DNA of 64,000 nucleotides from Ctena decussata. Its lineage: Eukaryota > Mollusca > Bivalvia > Lucinida > Lucinidae. Under the pieces are notes generated by a model that was given only the letters and a program-made list of their open reading frames with translations, did not search any database and had not been told where the DNA came from. The stretch covers positions 7,543,415 through 7,607,414 of the forward strand of contig OZ022506.1 in NCBI GenBank assembly GCA_963989385.1. Reading direction: 5' to 3'. Of this stretch, positions 57,661 through 64,000 are shown in pieces (position 1 is the first letter of the stretch; each line of letters starts with the position of its first letter). The translations under genes and the position numbers were made by a program.

Positions 57661-60132
57661 TTGACATACTTATTTTTGTGTAAATTAACTGACGCAAACG
57701 GATAAAGTTATGTATTTCTTTAAAGTCTGTGCAATGTAAGGCGAAAGACTCTGTCTGCGTTTTTCTTTACATTGTCTAATATTAAACTCAGCTGCCGTGA
57801 AATAAGCTGACAATTTTTGTCCTTTGAGTACCATTATTTTTGAAAGGTTTAGACAAAGCTGCTATCTGTTGAAAAGTTTTATTTGTTTATTGCTTTGATT
57901 AAACTATTTCATTCATCAAATGTCTCAGATACGCAATATAACCAGACTACACCGTATATACAATGGGTATGGCCACAAGTTTCTACAACATTAGTTACAA
58001 GCTTCCCATAAGGTACAACCTACCGCTTACATAACATATTTAAACGAACCGCTTAGCTGAAGGAAACGCGTACATGAACTATGATGTGCTCGACCAAAGT
58101 ATTATTTTTTGACAAAATGCATGCATGATGATTAACCGAATCAAAGTAACGCGGTTTTTCCCTATCAACAGCGAAAAGGGTGACTTATGCACCTGACTAA
58201 ATGTAAGCTGCGTTCAGGTGAAGGAAAAAATGGGACACGATCAGAAACTAAATCAGATCCCATATTCCGCTTCAAAACCAAAATGGATAGAAATATACTC
58301 CTTGCCAAAAGTTTAGCATATTTATTTGTGAAGTTAGCAGCAGAAATAACTGGTAAAGGGGACTTCTTAAAAATACAAAAATGTGTGGTTATGGATCATA
58401 TCCGAAGCAGTAATGTACAATGAAAACACCTACGTACTGGATTTTTGAAACCCTGCAGCTGTTTGGATACACAGCGATAAAAGTTAAAACCACTGTAATT
58501 AAAGTACAATTTTTTGACACTTTTTAAAAGTTTGTCCAAAACATCATCAGTTTTATTTTTTCACACACCAAATTGCCATAGTCTGTAGACGACATGTTAA
58601 ATCGTAACCTGCTACATTGCTTGTGTCTCAGCCCTTTCTAAATCAGACATAAAAGAAACTCTTGTCAATACTTGTATTCTTAATCATTAACAATGCTTTT
58701 TTCCTATGAATTCTTATCATTTTTGTCTTACTGAAAACTGTCGGTCTTTGATACTGGTACTTCAAATTTTATGTGTAACTTATTTGTTCCGTGGTCTTCT
58801 GTCTGACGTACGACATTTTTTCATGGCACGACATCTTACATGCAGAAAATAAAAGATAAAAAATATTATTTTACACAAAAATGTCAGCCCGCCAAAATTC
58901 GTTTACCTGATAATTTTGGAGAAAAATGTCATGAGACATATGCTTAAGTATTCTTTCTTTCTGAATCCATAAATTATATCGTTGTTTTATAGTTTGTTAA
59001 TTTTCTGCAGAATGTGTAACAAAGGTACCATAGAGCTGAAATATGCTAAACTTTTGGCGAGGAGTATATATACATTAATTGACAAAAGTTCACGAAAGGC
59101 GCACATAGTAAACCGAATTCTCAGACAGGTAGCTACCCCTATTGAAAACACCTCTCACACAACAGGTGAAAGAAATCACCGACATGGACAACAAGAACAA
59201 GTAAAAGAAACATCTATTTTTACCTTTTTTTCTATTTTAAATAACAACACAAAACAGAAAGAAAAGTGGGCAGCTATACAGGTGACCATATTGCTAGACA
59301 ACACACAAGCGGACAATTGATGAATTACAACAGAAGTACTGCTATAGAACGGTAGAAAATAGTTATTAAGGTGAAGATCTTATTATTGAATAAACCTATG
59401 GCTTACCATCAGCAAATTCAGTGTTTACTTCAATTTAAAGGCCCAAGTGCTCTATCAGCGTGAAACATTTTATCATGTGGTATTGCAGTTTCGTCAGTGT
59501 AAATGACCGTGGTTAGTCAGCTTTTAACAAATAAAACATCCCTGAGTTTCACATAAAAAGGGTTTGAAAACTTATTTGGGCCATTGTAGCCGGGAACTAA
59601 ATTGACCTTCTTTCGATTTCATTAAGTTTAATAAAATGGTAAAAATACAATGTGTCTATCCTGTCTATGTTTATATAGCATTGCAAGACGGGAAACCAGA
59701 ACAGGAAATTTCAATTTGTGGAGCGATTTCTTGTGTTTAAAATACTTATTCTTTGCTACTTTTTGCCAGTTAAATGACACAATATATGCACATCACCCCA
59801 CATTTTATTACCAAAACGTGAAGGTTGAGCCGCCTGTAAGGATTTGAATTTAGAAGTTTTTAACACTGATAGGACTATGGAGACTTTAAGCTCACTAACT
59901 ATCATAAAAGTCAATGAATAAGGATACTGTTAAAATGGACTTATCATATGACGTCGCTGTTATCCAGTGCATAACGTTGTGTCATACAAATCGTATTGCC
60001 ACACGTGTAATAACACTTTGGCGCGTACACGTAACGTCATTGACAACGTCCATGACAACTATGCGTTTTCTTATTGAAATAGTGTTCAGTTTGAAGACAT
60101 TAAAATCCTATTTTAAGGGTCATATGATAAAC
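57661..60132. other. No recognisable gene
   Basis: Intronic sequence with short random frames, of which 58982-59320 is the longest. No domain or repeat recognised. Confidence 0.4.
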
Positions 60133-60231
60133 AGAATCTTACACTCGTGGTCATTTCATATGAAATTTATGAAACTCGCCGAAGGCTCGTTTCATAAATT
60201 TCATATGAAATGACCACGAGTGTAAGATTCT
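60133..60231. repeat. Perfect 43-bp inverted repeat (hairpin)
   Basis: 60133-60175 and 60189-60231 are exact reverse complements around the 13-nt loop TCGCCGAAGGCTC. The arms contain ACTCGTGGTCATTTCATATG. Weaker pairing continues a few bases outward. No coding role. A recent or conserved fold-back insertion would fit. Confidence 0.9.
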
Positions 60232-60509
60232 CTATTTATGCTTGGTGACCGATATTTTACTTACCCCTCACATTAAAGTCAGTATGTGTTAGTCTATAGA
60301 AATGATTTGTTTTCAAAATTAAATCACTCTTAATATTGCATAATTGCCAAAGTTTTCAATGTTGATTATCAAAGAACTTGCGCTTATTTGTCAAAATATG
60401 CAAAATGCGTTAATAGTAGCAGAAGTCCTTGAACATTCCTCGTTAAATCGGAGAGTGTTTTTGCCTGCTATATTTCATTTACCACAACATAGTGTTTTCA
60501 ACTTACTAG

Positions 60510-60654
60510 GGCCTCCAGTACGCCTTGTCAATGGGCCAACTGCAACGTCTGGTCGGCTGGAAATATTTAATGGAAGCTCGTGGGAAACAGTTTGCAACCG
60601 ACGCTTTCATACATCAGATGCAAGAGTTCTTTGTGCTTCACTCGGATACCCGCG
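60510..60654 (+). CDS. SRCR-domain gene, exon e (N-terminal half of SRCR domain 3)
   Basis: 145 bp between acceptor TTACTAG and donor GTAAGA, phase 1 to phase 2. It reads PPVRLVNGPTATSGRLEIFN, then WETVCNRRFHTSDARVLCASLGYPR. Two cysteines lie at the standard places, again without the LGC cysteine. TVCNRR replaces TVCDD. Boundaries and phases equal those of exons a and c. The second half of the domain is not found before 64000 and should lie to the right. An open frame covering this exon starts at 60344, but its upstream part is intron. Confidence 0.9.
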
Positions 60655-61554
60655 GTAAGATACGTCTGAATTACTGTATGAATCCAATTGATAAACAATT
60701 AAACAACCACGACTAGATTATGCACCTTCACAGTCTAATTTCAGTATGGTTGTTTCTGTGAGTCCTCAAGTTTGTTTGATCTCAGTTTTAATATAATTTC
60801 TATGTTCCTGAGATATTGCACTTATGAGCTAGGAATCTTCCACGCAAACCAAACAACTGAGTGTCTGATGAACCATAGTAGAACCAAGGGTTAGGGTTGG
60901 TCGCAACTGTTAACCGGTCACCCCCTCCCCCCTCCCCCTATAACCCATTCCCCAGTAATTTCATTGCTGGCCTTCCCAAGGCAGCATTTGTGGTTTGTTT
61001 TTTAGTTGTTTTATGTGCTGTTCGTTGCTTTGTGTGATATTAATATATATATTTGTAATGTTACGGCTAGCCCTAATATAAGCAAATAGAAAAAAGGTAA
61101 AAATAGATGTGATGTTGAATTTATTTTGATATTTTATTCTTCTTGTTATGGTTAATGCTTTCGTTGTGTAAGTGGTCGTTGCTTTTGTTGGGTTGTTTTG
61201 GGCCTTCTCGGTTGTTTCATGTGTTTTATGTTGCTATATCTGTTAGTGATATATTGTTTGTGATATTAAGGCTAGCCCGGTGACCACCTACATATGAAAT
61301 GGCTGTTCACATGGCTGCCGTTGATGATGTATTTGGTGCTAACTAATTTTGTGTTGTCTTTTACGCCCATGGTGTCTTGGGTGGGATCTGGGATTGAGTT
61401 GTGTCAAGTCCTGAGACTTTTCCTAATAACATTTTCATTATTACAGTATGTGCACATAACAGGCACAAAACAAGACATCCATAAAACAGCATTAAATATC
61501 CTGTTCGTACTATTCAAATTCACGAACTGATGCGGCATTTCGATTTTTGTCTCC
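60655..61554 (+). other. Start of intron inside SRCR domain 3
   Basis: It begins GTAAGA. 61370-61430 carries GGTGTCTTGGGTGGGATCTG, nearly as at 31280-31300, reminiscent of the Penelope-like 3' ends. No gene seen. Confidence 0.5.
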
Positions 61555-64000
61555 CATTTTTAGCTCAGCTGAGCCATAGGCTCAGGGTGAGCTATTGTGA
61601 TCACCCAGTGTCCGTCGTGCGTCATCCGTCATGCATCGTCCTTCGTACTGCGTCTACAATTTGCTTTAAATGACATCTTGTCTGAAACCGCTAAGTCTAG
61701 GTCTTTGATAATTGGTATGCAGCATTGTCTTGTAGACCTATACCAAGTTTGTAAAATAGTATCCCCAGGGTCCAAATTGGCCCCATGGTAGGGAGTCTTA
61801 GGTTTGAACCATTGAAATACACAGAAAAATATTCCAATCTCTTCATCTTTAGAACCCCTTGGCTCAGATACTTGAAATTTGGTATGTAGCATTGCCAAGT
61901 AGTCTTTTACCAAGTTTGTTCAAATGGTGCCCCCATGGTTCAAAATGGCCTACGTTTGAACAAAAAATCTTCTTCTCCAGAACTGCTTGTCCCAGATACA
62001 TGAAATTTGGTTTGAAGTATTGCCGATAGTCCCTTATAGAGTTCGTTTAAATGGTGGCTCCAGGGTCTGAAATGGCCCCACGACAGGGAGTCCTAGGTTT
62101 GAACCATAGAAATATATAAAAAATATTCAAAAATCTTCTTTAGCAATACTTGGCTCAGATGCCTGAAATGTGGTATGTAGCACTGCCTAGTAGTCCTTTT
62201 ACCAAGCTTATTCAAATGGTGGCACCAGAGTCTGAATTGGCCCCACGGCAAGGAATCCTAGGTTTGAACCATAGAAATACATAGGAAAATATTCAAAAAT
62301 CTTCTAATCCAGAACCGCTTGGCTTAGATGCTTTAAATTTGGTATGTAGCATTGCCAAGTGGTCCTTTACCATGGCAGGGAGTCCTACGTTTGAACCGTA
62401 GATTTACACAGGAAAATATTCAAAAATCTTCAAAAATCTTCTTCTCCAGAACCTCTTGGCTAAGATGCTTGAAATTCGGTATGTAGCAATGTAGCCTAGT
62501 AGTCCTTTACCAAGTTTGTTCAAATTGTGGCAACAGCGTCCAAAATGGCCCCACGGCAGTGAGTTCTATGTCTGAACCACAGAAAAACATACAAAAATGA
62601 CGAAACTTCTTCAGAATTACTTGGCTCGGATGCTTGAAATTTTGTCTGTAGCTTTGCGTAGTAGCCATGTACCATGTTTGTTCAATGGACGTCCCAGTGT
62701 CCAAAATTGACATACCCTAGGGAGGCCCTGAGTTTGAACCAAACAAAACATAGAAGAATATTTATGAATCTTCTTTTTCAGAACAGCTAGGATCAGATGC
62801 TTGACATTTAGTATGAAGCAATGTCTGATGGACCTCTAGAGAGTGTTCAAATGGTGGCCTCATGGTCCAAAATGACCCCTCCTCAGGGGGTCCTGGGTTT
62901 GAACTTTAGAAATACATAGAAAAATATTCAAAAAATTTCTTCAGAACCACATAGCTCAGATGCTTGAAATTTGGTAGTAGGCACAGCCTAATGGTCATTC
63001 ACTGAGCTTGTTCAAATGAAGGTCCCAGGGACCAAGATAGACCTACCCTAAGGGGTTCTGGGTCTGAACCATAGAGATACAAACAGAGTATTTAGAAATC
63101 TTCTTCTTAAGAACCAGTAGGCTTAGATGCTTAGGTACGTAGCATTGCCTAGTGGACCTCTATGGAGTTTGTTCGAATGGTGGCCCCAGGTTCCAAAATG
63201 GCCCCACCCCAGGGGGTCATGGGTTTGAACCATAGAAATGCATAGAAAAATATTTAAAACTATTCTTCTTCAGAACCGCTAAACTCAGAGACTGGAATTA
63301 TGGTATGAAGCATTGCCTAATGGACCTTTACCAAGTTTGTTCTAATGACGGTTCAAAACGTCCCTGAGGCAGGGGGGTTTAGGGTACGAAAATAAAACAT
63401 ACTTAAAAATCTACTTTAGAACTGCTAGGCTCAGATTCTTGAAGTCTGGTATGTAGCATTGCCTTGTGATCCTTTACTAGGTTTAATAAAATGGTGGCCC
63501 CAGGGTCCATAATGGCCCCAGCCCTGGGGGTCCTGGGTTTGAACAATAGAACTATATAGAAAACTATTCAAAAACCTTCTTCTTAAGAACCACTTGGCTC
63601 AGATGCTTGAAATTTGATATGGTAAGGGTTGAAGGAATGAAAATTTGTTCAAGGTTGGCCATATGTTCTCTGTATCTTGATTATTTGTAATCTTAGTTGT
63701 TTCCAACTATGGTTTGAGGGCTGGATTTGGATTTTGATTGTTTCAGTTCCTGGTCTTTGCATACTTTTTACTTTTAGCATTAAGTACTAGAGCTCTGCCA
63801 AGATTGTTTAAATGATGGCAATGGGTGCACCCTGCTTTTTTACGGCAGGTTCAAATTTGCTTTCTGGTGTTTTTTTTGTAGGAAAATGGTTAAACATAAG
63901 AGTAAATAGAAACTATAGAAGATTTTGGTGCAAAATGTGGCAAATATAATACAGTCTGATAACTAAATGAGTACAATAACCTTTTGAGTAATAGAGGTTA
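61555..64000 (+). repeat. TTTTAGCTCA modular element, about 160-bp units, runs off the window
   Basis: It begins TTTTTAGCTCAGCTGAGCC with GGCTCAGGGTGAGC, then about twelve units of roughly 160 bp. Each has CTTCTCCAGAACC, CTTGGCTCAGATGCTTGAAA, TTTGGTATGTAGCATTGCC, GTCCTTTACCAAGTTTGTTC and AAATGGCCCCA. The units differ by 15-30% by eye, so the array is old. Short frames here follow the repeat and are not genes. Units resemble those at 9600 in the GGTATGTAGCATTG part. Confidence 0.75.

Larger units (their letters stand above)
38292..60509 (+). other. Intron between SRCR domains 2 and 3 (22 kb)
   Basis: It starts GTATGT and ends TTACTAG. It is phase 1 on both sides, so exons d and e join in frame. 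It houses the solo LTR, the inverted-LTR gypsy element, modular repeats and a SINE. Stretches at 38292-40084, 40961-42605, 54723-55999 and 57661-60132 show no gene that I recognise. Confidence 0.75.

Overview
This is a eukaryotic, animal-type genomic window, most likely from a bivalve mollusc. The reasons are split SRCR exons with GT/AG splice sites, tRNA-derived SINEs with A and B boxes, a LINE, Penelope-like elements, tandem modular repeats beginning TTTTAGCTCACCTGAGC and ending in CTCTTGTTT, and AT-rich introns. The species assignment is an inference. There are no prokaryotic operons, rRNA genes or CRISPR arrays, and almost every long reading frame belongs to a repeat.

The only cellular gene I can support lies on the plus strand. 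It has five exons, at 25544-25691, 29053-29225, 34253-34403, 38119-38291 and 60510-60654. They encode two complete scavenger receptor cysteine-rich (SRCR) domains and the first half of a third. Each domain is split by one phase-2 intron, domains are joined by phase-1 introns, and every observed junction keeps the frame. The gene continues beyond the right edge and may extend left. Its introns are about 3.4, 5.0, 3.7 and 22 kb long and are filled with mobile DNA.

Left part (1-25500): two inverted copies of a 21-bp palindromic minisatellite (about 608-945 and 4826-5160), several SINEs, a MITE (4090-4384), modular tandem repeats, a decayed LINE on the minus strand (about 11890-14980), and three damaged Penelope-like copies (about 7450-9535, 15826-17180 and 22973-25480). 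Middle part (25500-42600): the SRCR exons, a 1.6-kb fold-back element (32157-33771), a direct duplication (about 36635-37745) and more modules.

Right part (42600-64000): the 22-kb SRCR intron holds a solo LTR (42606-44607) and then a 9,973-bp Ty3/gypsy-class element (44745-54717) on the minus strand. Its integrase lies upstream of reverse transcriptase, the gene order described for Gmr1-like elements. Its two roughly 2.14-kb LTRs face each other in inverted orientation, yet the whole unit is flanked by a perfect 5-bp repeat, CACAT. Both outer ends are therefore U3 ends. The right LTR has a tRNA-Leu-like primer site directly next to it. The coding region has five visible lesions (three stops and two frameshifts). 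This inverted-LTR arrangement is the most unusual structure in the window.
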